Assembly (NCBI GenBank): GCA_012295275.1
Contig: CM022670.1
Coordinates: 16,761,698-16,825,697, forward strand
DNA length: 64,000 nucleotides
Source: Chrysomallon squamiferum
Lineage: Eukaryota > Mollusca > Gastropoda > Neomphalida > Peltospiridae
Direction of reading: 5' to 3'
Below, piece after piece: positions 10,606 to 22,272 of this stretch (its first letter is position 1; each line of letters begins with the position of its first letter). The notes beneath the pieces were generated by a model. That model saw only the letters and a program-made list of their open reading frames with translations. It searched no databases and had not been told where the DNA came from. Position numbers and translations under genes: made by a program.

Positions 10606-12369
10606 ATGAAGTCTGTGGTTGATTCATCTGTTCACACGACTGATTTGGGAATCAAATCTGATTCGAACTACAAGATTGCCAAAACGCGACTTGAAGAAAA
10701 CACAGAAATGACAGCTTGTTTCTCCAAACTGAAGGAACTTGTACCCACAGTGCCACAACATAAAAAAATATCAAAGGTGGCTTTACTTCAACATGTTATT
10801 GACTATATCCTCGACCTGGAGACCACCCTGGATACACACCCAGCCATGCAAGTGATTCCACCTTTGGCTGCTGTGTGCAGAGCACCACTCTCAGAAAAAT
10901 CGGATATCAACACATTTCTTATGGAGGTTAGCATAACGTTTTTATTTATTTACATTTTATTATTATCATTTGTTATATCTTCTAACTCATTATTGGGCTG
11001 AAGGCTTGTATCCTTCTTTTTTTTAGGTATTCCCATTTCTTTTTATTAGTAGAATAAATGAACGATAACGTCATTACTATTAATAGTAAATAAATAGAAA
11101 AATCAGAAATTAATTTGATTTCCGTAAATACTTTAAATCATTTATACGAATTTATAATATGAAAAATAGTTTTTCTTTTAAAAACGTTTATTGATATTCT
11201 TTCGCCAAGTACATTAAAACAATTTTAAAAATAACACTATCACTATTCCAGTTTATTTTCCCCGTTTATTTCCAAACATTTTACCAATAAGAAATTTTAA
11301 TTAGAAAATCAACACATTTTTTTTTTTTTTTTTTTTTTGTAACTTTGACCCAACACCATTCTGTGATTCTTAATTTCTCAGATATAAATGAGTAAATATG
11401 TGTTACCAACCACCCCTGTTAACAAAATTGATTTTAATGTGATTACTATTGCAAATTTTTCCAGACTTGTGACTCCCACTTCGACGATGTTGACGACAGA
11501 GAAATGAGACCACCATCGAAATAGAGTAGCCACAAGGGCCTCGAAAAAAAAAGAAAAAAACAACAATGAAAGATTAAAAATGGTAGGTGTACTTAGCAAT
11601 AATAAAGCCTTTTGTGAAATGAATGACTTGGAAATAGATTACGGAACATCTGTGCTGTGATTCGGGGAAGCTGAATAGTTGAAATATTTGGCAGACATGA
11701 CTCGAGTCTGCCTGGCGCCACCGAGTCTGGCCTGACTCTGTTGTGTTCAGATTGGAGAACAGGTGTTTAGAAAACACAGCGTGCTAGCACGCAGAGCGTG
11801 GGGAGTGATTGCAGGCAAAGATTACTTTACAGCGGGAATCACTTTCTAAATTTTACGTATATGCCGGAAAATGTCTCGTTAAATGATCGTTGTTAAGTAC
11901 TTGTTGGTTAATGCTAATAGTTTCTGAGTTTGAAATTTAAAAAAAAAAAAAAAAAAAAAAGAAGATATTAACCATGCTGATAAGGAAGTAAATAAATAAA
12001 ATGAATGAATGAGTGAATGAATGAATAAATAAAGAAACGCCACTGGACATATTTGATATTCATGTATTATTTTCGTTATGTATTCATATTAAATATGTAC
12101 AGATTAGTAAAGAACCTATTTAGAAGTAATTTTACCTGAAGTACATTCCTTCATCAACGTCTGCCAACAACTTCAGTCAATTCAAATTAACAAAACCGAT
12201 CTTCTTCATTCGTTTAACAGATAGTTGTATTAATCATTCTAGTAAATGAGATTTATTTAATATTTGTTTATAATTATTAATTTGTGTTTAATTGTTGTTT
12301 TTTCAGGTGTCATTCCCGGGTTTCTGTGAGCGCAGGTTACTCTCTAGCAGACTTTGCGCCAACTGCTGA
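10606..12369 (+). CDS. Id: Id/Emc-type helix-loop-helix protein (inhibitor of DNA binding), two coding exons
   Basis: The coding sequence is the join of 10606-10926 and 12307-12369, giving 127 residues. Residues about 33-79 form a helix-loop-helix with the Id signature: CFSKLKELVP, then a short loop PTVPQHKKI, then SKVALLQHVIDYILDLE and LDTHP. The region before helix 1 (RLEENTEMTA) is not basic, so the protein should dimerise with E-type bHLH factors without binding DNA, as in vertebrate Id1-4 and fly Extramacrochaetae. The intron falls after residue 107 in the C-terminal tail, and exon 2 begins V-S-F-P. This recalls vertebrate ID2, where the intron also lies in the tail and an E-F-P motif follows. 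The tail contains RRLL (116-119), an RxxL destruction-box candidate. The ATG is preceded by an in-frame stop 15 bases upstream. Family assignment is very firm; the short exon 2 is predicted from splice sites, frame and position. Confidence 0.93.
10927..12306 (+). other. Id: Intron of the Id gene
   Basis: The donor is GTTAGC directly after the codon pair ATG GAG. The acceptor is a T-rich tract ending in CAG at 12304-12306. The intron is phase 0 and 1380 bp long. It contains poly-T (about 11319-11338), poly-A (about 11939-11960) and ATGA repeats (about 12001-12030), plus a non-repetitive GC-richer core at 11640-11830 that holds a Smad-type element. If the intron were retained, translation would add 24 mostly hydrophobic residues and stop at 10999-11001. 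Confidence 0.85.
11706..11728 (+). promoter_or_regulatory. Intronic BMP/Smad element: GTCT, GGCGCC and GTCT
   Basis: GGCGCC at 11714-11719 is followed five bases on by GTCT (11725-11728), the canonical spacing. Another GTCT lies at 11706-11709, four bases before it. This sits in the unique core of the Id intron, with further GACT/GTCT half-sites just downstream. I infer an intronic BMP-responsive enhancer. Confidence 0.55.
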
Positions 12370-12920
12370 GATGAGACTAGCTCGGAACTTAGAGGTGACA
12401 CGGTGCTTACAAGTGCTTGCATGGGTACACTCAGTTGAACAACTGAATGTGGCTTGGCCACAGACGTCTAGGATTCATTAAAAAATAAAAAATAAAAAGG
12501 ACAAAAAAAAACAACAACAAACGAAAAGCTCAGCTGACTGTGACGTAAGACACTTTGCTCAGTTATCAAACCTACGACGAGATTGTGCTTCACAATTGAA
12601 CACTTTTGATCAGTTTCAGCTTCTAAGACGTTTCAGTTGTGACACTGATTTGATATGGAGAGATTACCGCTGTTGTTGAACAAAACAAAAAACAAACAAA
12701 CAAACACACAAACAAAAATGATTATTCCTAATGACATACAGCTGTGCTGTTTTTATTGTTTTCGTACGTTTTGTATTTTTGTAAAAAAGAAGTGTTATTA
12801 TTTATTCATTTTGTTATTTGTTATGTAAATAGCTAATCCATTTTAACTTCTTTTTTTTTTTTGAAAAAAAAGAAAGAAAGAAAAATAAAAAACAAAAATA
12901 AAATTTAATGAAATGTTCTT
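12370..12920 (+). other. Id: Predicted 3' untranslated region of the Id mRNA
   Basis: Sequence after the stop codon is non-coding. AATAAA-type signals occur at about 12482-12498 and again at about 12885-12903. A Pumilio-type UGUAAAUA lies at 12824-12831 and an AU-rich UAUUUAU near 12798. Short unstable mRNAs are typical of Id genes. The true polyadenylation site cannot be chosen from sequence alone. Confidence 0.5.
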
Positions 12921-14789
12921 GTTATTGTTGTGCAAATTTGTTAAATCACGAATGTTTTTCAGTCTATAGACATTTTTAATTTTATAGCCATAGTTATGGA
13001 TATTGTTATTTTTGAATACATCTTCTAATATATTTTGTTTTACAAACACGTATGCATTAATATAAACGCACGTGATACAAGGTCATACATACATAGGCAG
13101 GTCTGTTAGATAGTATAACTGTAAAATAATCTAAATAACTAATGTTTGTGAAATAGTGCTAAGTTTCAGTGGTAACAAAGAACAGACTGGAAATTTTTTG
13201 AAGAAACTTTTCAATACTCCTTCTTCTTCTTCTTCTTCTTCTTTTCTTATTATTAATAGATCTTAATCCTGTTTTCCAGTACTTCACATACAGTCGTGTT
13301 TTTTTTCTTTCTTGCTCTTGTGATGGTTATTCAGGTTTGATCACTAAGATGGAGAAGTTACAGTATTTGGACAGAATGGAAATACCTCTATAAACAGATC
13401 ATTTTATTTCTTTATTTTTGTTTGTTTATTAAATACAGTTATTTATGAAGACAGATAATTCGGTAGACTGATCTTGCACACGTATGCAAAAAAAGAAATA
13501 TTATAGTAGTGCAATATTAATTTTTCTAAATATCAGTTGTAAAGAAAATAATAGTGAAAGATGGACTGACAAAACATTAATATTTTCAGACATGCAAAGT
13601 ATACCATCATTTTTTTTTTATATAATTCATATTATTTTAGATATCAGTTATTAATATTATCATGTTCTTAATGCTCAGTTACTTAATGTGAAATAGAAAA
13701 CTGCTTTTTAACAGTTTGTAGGGATCTGAAACAGAACCAAATTAACCACTGCAGACCAGCTTGCTGGATCTTAGGAAATAAGTACGCATTCCACCTGTAC
13801 CGCTTCCGAAACTGGAATTCTAGAGAAATTCCATCTCACACTATTAATTTTTATTATCATTTCATACATAAACCACGTTGTTTAATACTGAAAGCAAATC
13901 AAAACTACGTCAATCGTGTATTTAAATCACAGTGCAATAAATAAATACCGTAGTAGGAAAGGCGACATGACTTTCAGAATAATTATCTAGCAAATCTGTA
14001 TTAACGAATTGATTTTCTTGTCTACGTTCTAGCTTTTATCTGAAAATATTTGCCTCGGAATAAAGAACTAAGCACAGATTAATGTAGCTTGATGAAACAT
14101 TCTTGTATTACTGACCGCCGCACACACAATTATTCAGATGAATTATAATGACATTAATAACGCGATGGCGGACAATGCAACATGATCTCTTTATTCAGTT
14201 TGTTTTTGTTCTAAATGTGGCAGCATAACATCGGGTTTCTGCAGTATAATGAAGACTACAATAAGATAACATAACAATAACTGACTTGACATTTTATATA
14301 TTAATGAAAAATCACAAAAGAGATACATGTATTTCGAATCAAAGCAGAATCATGTATACTAATATAAACGTCAACGTACATCCACTGCTGTTACGAATTT
14401 CATGTTAAATTACAAATTCAGAATATTACATGAGTACTCCTAGCCCTGGTATATAAGTATAAAAGTACCATCTAAATAGATGGACTATGTTATAGAACAC
14501 TATACAGACTTAGGAATGATTGGATTATTGACAGACATTCACCACACCCGGTAAGGGAGCCCTAGACACATGTTCTAGAGGAATGGTAGTACAAGTAACT
14601 GATTAACATCACAGATTATGTCGAAGATATGACGTGTGTGATTTCAGATTCCGTTCTTTTAATTTATACTGGTATGCGAGATAACACAATGCTGCTGATA
14701 GTATGTTATATCATCCTTTCGTCTAGTTCAGAGAATTAATATATAAACAGTAGAAATTTACAGTAAAGTTTATTCAGTACACCCGTTTA

Positions 14790-14832
<43 letters not shown>

Positions 14833-15990
14833 TACTGATTAAACTTAAATAAGCTAATTTATGATAATTTTTGTGAATGGTTACCATTAAGTACAATTTT
14901 ACTCTTCGTATCGTTCGTACACTTCAAAGTTGTAACACAAGACTTCATACTGGATATTCTTTGTTCGTGACACTTCATCTACAATTAACATCATTTTCTT
15001 AAATACTAAACTTAACTGTACCAACAGACAGCTAGTAAATGCTTGGTACTACCACATTCAAGCTGCTATTAGTAGATCCACTACGGCCGTTACGCCATCG
15101 AACATCCGGGCTATTTGAAACAGATTTCCTTCATCACTGATTATCTTGCGGATTTCCCTTAGTAGAGTCACGCGCTGCTAAGTGGTCACGTGACTTCCTA
15201 ACTAACTTGACAGTACTAGTTTCTTCTTAATTATCGAAATTGATATATAATTAGTCGTTGATTCACAAATTATATGTTATTAAGAAAACGCTGTTCGCTT
15301 CGTTTATTGAGAAACGAAGTGTATAGTTTATGCTTGGTATGCATACCAGTGTTTTTTTATATATATATAAACACATACATAAATACATACACCACATACA
15401 TGCATGCATATACTACATACATACAGTTAATTATTTTAAGGGTATTTACGAATAGTTATTACATTTAGTTCAGTTAACAATTACGTTATTACAACATGTG
15501 AACTACGTAGTTCAACAATCATGACAGGATCTGCTAGAACATCAAACATATTTTGTACTGATCTGTTTTAAAATAGTTGTCTTTGAATATCAGTTCAACT
15601 GAAGACATAATTCACACGTATGTACGTACGCGCATGCACTCATACACACACACAGTATGTAATTATTTTGTTGATGATGATGGTAATAATTATTACAGTG
15701 ACAATGATAATTACACATAATCATCAGCAACAGCAGTATCACCATCATCACCATATTATTATTATTTCTAATCATTTATCTTAAACACCGAGAAAGAGAG
15801 AGAGTAAAGAATATTAATACAGAAATAATGATAGACATGCGACAGTTGATGTTTATTTTGTTTGAACAAGTGTAGTGACAATGTTGATGTTATCAGAGGA
15901 TCAATAAAAACATATCAAGAATGCAGTCATTCAAGAGTGATAAGCATTCCCGTGTATACATGGACTGATGAAATCCAACGTATTAGCATG
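12920..15990. other. Mostly unique AT-rich intergenic DNA
   Basis: No exon is recognised. A (TTC)n run lies at about 13217-13243, (TTA)n at about 14790-14829, ATAC-type repeats near 15360-15425 and ATG/ATT trinucleotides at about 15675-15765. The 13700-14760 and 14900-15240 stretches are non-repetitive and could hold regulatory DNA. The palindromic E-box GTCACGTGAC is listed separately. Confidence 0.5.
15185..15194. promoter_or_regulatory. GTCACGTGAC palindromic E-box
   Basis: This perfect 10-bp palindrome matches the CLEAR/M-box type site bound by MITF/TFE bHLH-zipper factors. It is one of three identical copies in the window (also at 24087-24096 and 59619-59628). Confidence 0.35.
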
Positions 15991-16017
15991 AGCGCAACTT
16001 AAAACAAACATTGGCAG

Positions 16018-16710
16018 TTCCAGGAAGAACACAACAGAATGATGAACATTCTGGAAACAACACAACAGAATGTTTATCGTTCTGGAAACAATACAACAGA
16101 ATGATGAACATTCTAAAAAGAACACAACAGAATGATGAACTTTCTAGAAAGAACACCACAGAATGATGAACATTCTAGAAAGAACACCACAGGATGATGA
16201 ACATTCTAAAAGAACACCACATAATGATGAACATTCTAAAAAGAACACAACAGAATGATGGATATTCTAGAAAGAACACAACAGAATGATGAACATTCTA
16301 AAAAGAACACAACAGTATGATGAACATTCTAAATAGAACACCACAGAATGATGAACATTCTAGAAAGAACACAACAGAATGATGAACATTCTAGAAAGAA
16401 CACAACAGAATGATGAACATTCTAAAAAGAACACAACAGAATGATGAACATTCTAGAAAGAACACCACAGAATGATGAACATTCTAAAAAGAACACAACA
16501 GAATGATGAACATTCTAAAAAGAACACAAAAGAATGATGAACATTCTAGAAAGAACACCACAGAATGATGAACATTCTAGAAAGAACATCACATAATGAT
16601 GAACATTCTAAAAAGAACACAACAGAATGATGGACATTCCAAAAAGGAAACAACAGAATGGTAAATGTTTTAGAAAGAACACAACAGAATAACAAATATT
16701 CTAGAAAAAA
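16018..16710. repeat. 31-bp minisatellite with heat-shock-element units, about 22 copies
   Basis: The unit runs ttctagaaagaacacaacag then aatgatgaaca, 31 bp, with few indels. Across each unit junction the sequence reads GAAcaTTCtaGAA or GAAcaTTCtaAAA. The first form is the exact GAA-nn-TTC-nn-GAA trimer that heat shock factor binds. I count about eight perfect trimers, for example 16044-16056, 16353-16365 and 16384-16396. Most remaining units keep the GAA-nn-TTC dimer. No coding frame spans the array usefully. Whether the element is functional is unknown. Confidence 0.92.
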
Positions 16711-16714
16711 AAAA

Positions 16715-17270
16715 AAAAATTAGCATTAGGAAAGATTCTAGAATGGATGGACAACACACCCGCTTAATTACTTAATGAACTTATTTTAACAATCCCAAAC
16801 CGACATTTCAGTTCGACTAAAAGACAGTAAAATCAAGTATACTGTGTACATTTATCTATACAGACAATGACACCTGCGATAAAGCTGGTTTGATCATATT
16901 TAAATATGTTTTATACTACAGATAAGTTCATGTACTAAGGTTTAAGGCCGCATGGGAAATTGGTCTGCGGGTTTTGCATCGTTAACGTGACTGTTCGCCA
17001 ACATGTCGACGTGCTTTAATTAAAACATTCATCACGGGAGGAAACACGTGAGACGTGGTTGCTCCCGATTCTCACGTCGTGCTTCTGTTGAAAAAACACT
17101 TCTGTATGTAATCATTTGTTGTGATCCTCAAGCTGGGAATGTTAGAAATGCTTAACCATGCAGAAGAATATTAATCTTGTAATGTATAATATACATATTT
17201 GTATATTTACTCGATCAAAGATTTTTCATAATTCCATTCAAATTGGCTGACAGTAGACTTAAATATTTAC
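16715..17270. other. Unique intergenic sequence
   Basis: Non-repetitive, with a GC-richer part at about 16940-17150 containing a CACGTG E-box near 17046 in a stretch rich in acgtg words. No gene is seen. Confidence 0.4.
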
Positions 17271-17284
17271 TTTTGCCCATGTAA

Positions 17285-17287
17285 TAT

Positions 17288-17343
<56 letters not shown>

Positions 17344-17688
17344 TGTCCCCGTGTGTGTATAGATATGAATGTGGATATAAATACCCAGTTTCGTCGTTAG
17401 GTGAGATAGCAAAACCAGTAGCAACAGTGCAGTTTTACCTGAGTTAGTTAAAGATGTATATTAATAAGTTGCTATTTCTATCTGTAACCATGTGGAAATG
17501 GAATGTGTCTCTTTGAATATGTAAGCGTATGTGTCTGTAAGTGTGTGGGGTGTCAGTTTGTGTAAACGTTGTTTTTTTTTTTTTTTTTTTTTTAAATGTT
17601 TATATTTGTTTCAATGTTTATTTTTAGCGTGTGTGTGTGTTTTAGTATGTGCGTGTTGTGTGCGTGGGTGTGTGTATGTGTGCGTGTG

Positions 17689-17726
<38 letters not shown>

Positions 17727-17760
17727 CGTGTGTGTGTGTGTGTGTGCGCGCGCACAGCAT
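17285..17760. repeat. Two (GT)n microsatellites and a poly-T run
   Basis: Pure (GT)n lies at about 17289-17339. A longer, interrupted GT/GC array lies at about 17624-17750, ending in gcgcgcgc. Poly-T lies at about 17572-17593. GT runs ending in GC alternation are candidates for Z-DNA formation. Confidence 0.9.
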
Positions 17761-18930
17761 TACGATCGCTGAAACCCTGACCGTTATATTAATTTGACTA
17801 TTTCGCGGTACTGGATCTGTTTGTTAGGCTGGTGGCACCTGAGTAAATAAGTTAGTATCTGAGCAAAAGATACAGGTAGCTGGGATTTCATTTTGTTGCA
17901 CATGCTATATGAAGAGAACACCTTTTTTTTTTTTCCAGAAACAACAAGCAAAGCATTGAAACAAGAAAGTGTTTAGCACTTTAACATCTAAATCTCGCTC
18001 TGTGATCGACACCGTGAGCTGTGCTTAATCTTTTTATGTTTCACTTAGAAAATTACGACTAAAAGTGAATGGAACTGGAAAGAGGCAGTTGATCGATCCA
18101 GCGAGTGATACCTTCATTGCTCTAACTTCTGATACCTACTAACAGGTAGTAAGTTTATTATTTGCATCGCATTAGTTCATTATTCTTCAGACTGATAATA
18201 ATTTTCGCTGCTGAGACTCTCAGCTGCTTATAAATGAAATAAAATTCTGTTTATAGTTCAAGTTTTTCAAATTACTGGAGAAAAACAATGATTTTTTTTT
18301 TTGTCATTAACATCAACAGATCAACTCATTATGTTTGCAACGACTATATAACTACATATCGCTTAAAATAATTTAAAAAAAAGTTTCTTGGTAAGTCGTT
18401 TAAAAAAAAAAAAAAAAAAAGAAGAAAATATTGTATAACCTTTAATTATTGATCTATATGTCTCCGTTTCCAACAATGCCGTTGCAGCTGTCAGCTGACA
18501 CGAGGTTCACATGTCGTCTTCGAAGGCGTCTGCTGGTGGACAAATTTGGTGAGTTTCAAACAGATGGCCCACACGTTGTAACAACTGTTTGATTTCGGAC
18601 AAGCTGTGTTTGAATATTACAAAGACGTTTCGTGTTTGACTGCAGTGTCTGTAACTACCGATTCTAACCATTGTCCATAAAGTTTACGGAAACAACAATG
18701 GCAGTACAGTTTAAAATAAGAGAAGAAATAAACATCTTAAAACAATACATCAATTATATAAATATATATAAAACCATATATGTAGACGGATAGATAAATA
18801 TATATATAGATACAGATATAATATTCGTGGGTGTGTGCGTTTATGTGTGTGTGTGCGTGCGTGCGTGTTCATTATGACTTTATTTGTATGATGAAAACCC
18901 CAGCAATGTCCATACCAGTTAGCAGGAAGG
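17760..18930. other. Unique intergenic sequence with short microsatellites
   Basis: No exon is recognised. Positions 18470-18700 are GC-richer, with CAGCTG/CAGCTGAC words near 18486. Short AT and GT/GC repeats occupy about 18755-18870. Confidence 0.45.
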
Positions 18931-19990
18931 AATTTTTAAATTTGTATCTACCCATGGATTGGAATATAAACGTCATAGTGTTTGGGCGTCATCGGAAATA
19001 AGTTCACCGGGCTATGTATGCTGTTTATAACATAATTAAAATACAAATTCATTATACTGTTTGTAAGCGGAGGAAACGTCACTGTATGTCCATAGCTGTT
19101 AAGACAGATGAACTTCAGAAAGTAAGTATTAAGACTCTGCATTCTGTCACCTGACACCTGGGATGTCTCAGTCGTTCTCTGGACGGACGGCGTGAGGAGC
19201 AGGTGTGTGTGTGGGTGGGGGGAGAAACTTTTCATTTTTACATTTTACAAAGCCCCACGAAAACTACACACGTGTGTCCTTTGTAAGAAACTCTGCGTTA
19301 GCTTCTCTTCGAAACTAAACAATGTTCGACTGGTCACGAAACTTGTTTTGTTCTATTTTTTCCCCAACACAAGGAAGTGACCAGCTTTTGTGTTACCCGA
19401 ATCATTCAGCTTCCAGACGTCCATCGAGCAGACGGGTCCGGTCCATACGCCATGACAACGATTCAGTAACGATAACTGCGGCTGCGAATTCGTCAACGGC
19501 CCGAACCTGGTCACTTGCAATGAGGGCAGCTGTCCGCAATTTGTTGTCAGGAGAACTACAGCAGAAAAAAATGGTTGCAGGTGAGAGAGATATGGCGCGT
19601 ACCCGCAGGTGTCGAGCAGACGACAGTGACGCTAACACGCTTACTTACGGCCGCACGTGTAACCCATCAAACGCGAACTGTTTCCAACAATGCGCTTCGG
19701 ACCCTTTATTTTATAAATAATAATTGGCTAAACAAGATGAGGTGGGAGTAACAAAGAAGGGGAGTATGTGTGACAGAAGGGCAGTTTTTCAGTTTAAGTT
19801 TTTTTTTTTTTTTTTTTTTTTTTCTGAGAAATAAAAGCTCTTTTCCTGGTCTTGCCTGGCCATAATGAGGTAACAGAATAGAGGCGTTTTTTTTTTTTTT
19901 TGACTTTTGTTCGCTGTAACATTGTTCAGTGTTACAGTATCGAGTCCACTGTTTAAGTCGGGTGACGGAAAATTATCTGAAATGTCGCAA
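18930..19990. other. GC-richer island with chance-like open frames
   Basis: The block at 19120-19720 is among the most GC-rich in the window. It holds a 132-codon plus-strand frame (19322-19720) and a 78-codon minus-strand frame over the same DNA. Neither resembles a known family, and neither begins or ends at obvious splice sites. Regulatory DNA or an untranslated exon is as likely as a novel gene. Poly-T runs lie at about 19800-19823 and 19887-19901. Confidence 0.35.
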
Positions 19991-20870
19991 ACAATAAATA
20001 TCAACAATGAAAAAAATATGTTTTAACAATAATGAAATTTTAAAGTGCAGAAAATTAAAATATGTATCCATAATGAAAAATTACGTTTAATAATTCTATC
20101 ATATCAGTATCAGTAATAAAGTTAGGGAAATATATTATATTGCATTTCTGTCAAAAATTATAATGTACAAATCATATATATATATATATATATAGTATGT
20201 AGTTATGTTTTCAAAGTATAATTTAGCATACATTACATTGTACAGAAATAAAATAAATACAACATCCAATGGACGATGAAAAAATATATACGATCAACTC
20301 TTTCTGCATACATTTGTTTTCCTTTGCATTGTAATGTATTCGTGTATACTGATACTTACCTGAAGATCAAAGTAAAACACTATATCTGTGTTGCAGCAGA
20401 TAATAAATCATAGAGGGATCAAAAGCATATTCAGCATGTGTTTATATGACTAAGTATCCTCGGGTTGTTTACACTTTTAAAAGTGCCCTGCGGTGCATCA
20501 TTGTCGACATTCGTACATACCACAAACATTTGTACTTTTAATCGTCACTTTCTTTTTCTCTCACTACTATCATTATTAATACTACTGCTACTATTACTCT
20601 TCACATAGCTACGACTACTAGTGCTGATGCTACTACAACCTTTCCCATCATAGCCACTGTTACTACTACAGAGACGACGACGACGACAACAACAACAACA
20701 ACAGCAACAACAACAACAATAATAATAATGATGATGATGATAATGATGATGATAATTAACAGTGCAGAGAAAAAGACAATGGTTGAAAATTAACAATGCG
20801 TAGAAAGACTATAATATATATTTATGCAATCGTATCTAGTTGGTATTTTAATTATATTTATATTTATATT
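19990..20870. repeat. AT-rich spacer and (ACT/ACA/ATG) trinucleotide cluster
   Basis: A short (AT)n run lies at about 20175-20194. Positions 20560-20755 are mixed CTA, ACG, ACA, AAT and ATG trinucleotide runs that read as poly-Cys, Arg or Ser in the minus-strand frame. No gene. Confidence 0.75.
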
Positions 20871-20879
20871 TTTTATATT

Positions 20880-21290
20880 TTTAAACTGGATTTTTATGCC
20901 CAAACTAAATATACCATCAAATCTTCCGAATGCTCTGAGTGCTACGAAATGAGTTTACCATGCAGTTTTTTTTAAAATGACCTCTTTGGATTATCTGTAT
21001 ATAACAGATCTCACTGTGTGAAAAATTTTCATTTCTTTTTTGAAACGTCCACTCAACTAAAATAATAGTCACTGACTTACAAACATACTTGACAGTTTCT
21101 TTTAATGGTTGTGTCACACCAAGTTCAAAGTACCGGTCATTATATCCGCTGAGCTTAGCCCAGTCACTTTGTTTTAAACGCGTGTTTATGACAGGCTTTA
21201 TAACACGGAATGCAAAAACCATAACATTAAATTCACGTGTCCAGAGTTCAACTTTCTTATGCATTTAAATTTGCACGTAATGAACTATGC
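20880..21290. other. Unique block with a 115-codon minus-strand open frame, unassigned
   Basis: A minus-strand frame (20917-21264) is not built from simple repeats. Its composition is Lys/Val/Ile-rich and I recognise no domain or signal peptide. No promoter or splice features support it, so I leave it as an uncertain open frame. Confidence 0.2.
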
Positions 21291-21294
21291 CCAA

Positions 21295-21820
21295 GACATA
21301 CACACATACATGTTTACAAACATACATAGTTTGTTATATACCCATAACACAAGCTGAAACACATATATTTACACACATACACACTACCTATGTATGTTTT
21401 TTTTTTTTTTTTTTTTTTATGTGTTTAGGAATGAATATTTTGTTATCTTATCTACGTCTGATTAAACTTTGCACAGGAATCCAAAATGTGTATGCGCTTA
21501 TATGTATCAGATATCATGAAGTCTTGCCGGCTTTCAAACACACACATACACACACAGACACATAGAAACACATATACACACTCACATTCATGCACAAACA
21601 CAGACATACATTGATCTTTAAAAGAACTGATATTTACGTATCTAATTTGAATTTGAATTTTTTTACTTATTATTTTGTCAATTTGAATTTTTTTTATTTA
21701 TTATTTTGTTTGTTCATATGGCTTTCGGAAATCGGCAATAAAAAAAGTGAAGAATTAAAATGTTGAAGTAGAAGTTTAAAAAAAAAAAAAAAGAAAAAAA
21801 AAAACAAAGGAAGTTTTACT
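21295..21820. repeat. ACAT/CACA-rich simple sequence with poly-T and poly-A
   Basis: Degenerate 'acatac/cacaca' runs lie at 21297-21390 and 21537-21610, poly-T at about 21397-21418 and poly-A at about 21777-21804. The duplicated words 'aatttgaattttttt' occur near 21647 and 21680. No gene. Confidence 0.75.
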
Positions 21821-22030
21821 AACAGATGTACCAGATGGAAAGGCTCGGTATTAACACTAGCGTCTCTAGGTGATAAGCACCATATGTCGACTCCGACCGT
21901 CACAACGAAAAATATTATTAATCTCAAGAATAATGAACGAATGTGATGGAAATAATCAACTTACGACCGTCCAGTCTGTTATCCAGGCTGTTCAAAACCT
22001 GGCTCTCTTTGTTTCAAAACACACAACTTA

Positions 22031-22095
22031 TTTAGTCCGGTGGTTAGAGCGAACTACTTAGAAGTTCTGGGTCGCTGACTTAGTCTGCATACTTT
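22031..22095 (+). mobile_element. tRNA-like fragment, possible relic of a tRNA-derived SINE
   Basis: The words TAGTCCGGTGGTTAGAGCG resemble a pol III A box plus tRNA D-arm. About 35 bases later GTTCTGGGTCGCTGAC resembles a decayed B box and T-arm. The fragment cannot fold as a complete tRNA because no matching acceptor stem is visible. tRNA-derived SINEs commonly keep this 'ggtggttagagcg ... ggttctgggttcg' layout. A chance match is possible. Confidence 0.3.
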
Positions 22096-22129
22096 GCTTG
22101 TTTCCTGTTCTGATAGTGTCATTAGATTT

Positions 22130-22196
22130 TTTCAAAAGATATATGTGAATGTATGTATATATATATATATATATTGATGTTATTCATAATATATTA

Positions 22197-22272
<76 letters not shown>

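Noticed and set aside
16018-16710. CRISPR-like array of regular repeats
   Set aside because: Units are head-to-tail without spacers and this is eukaryotic DNA.
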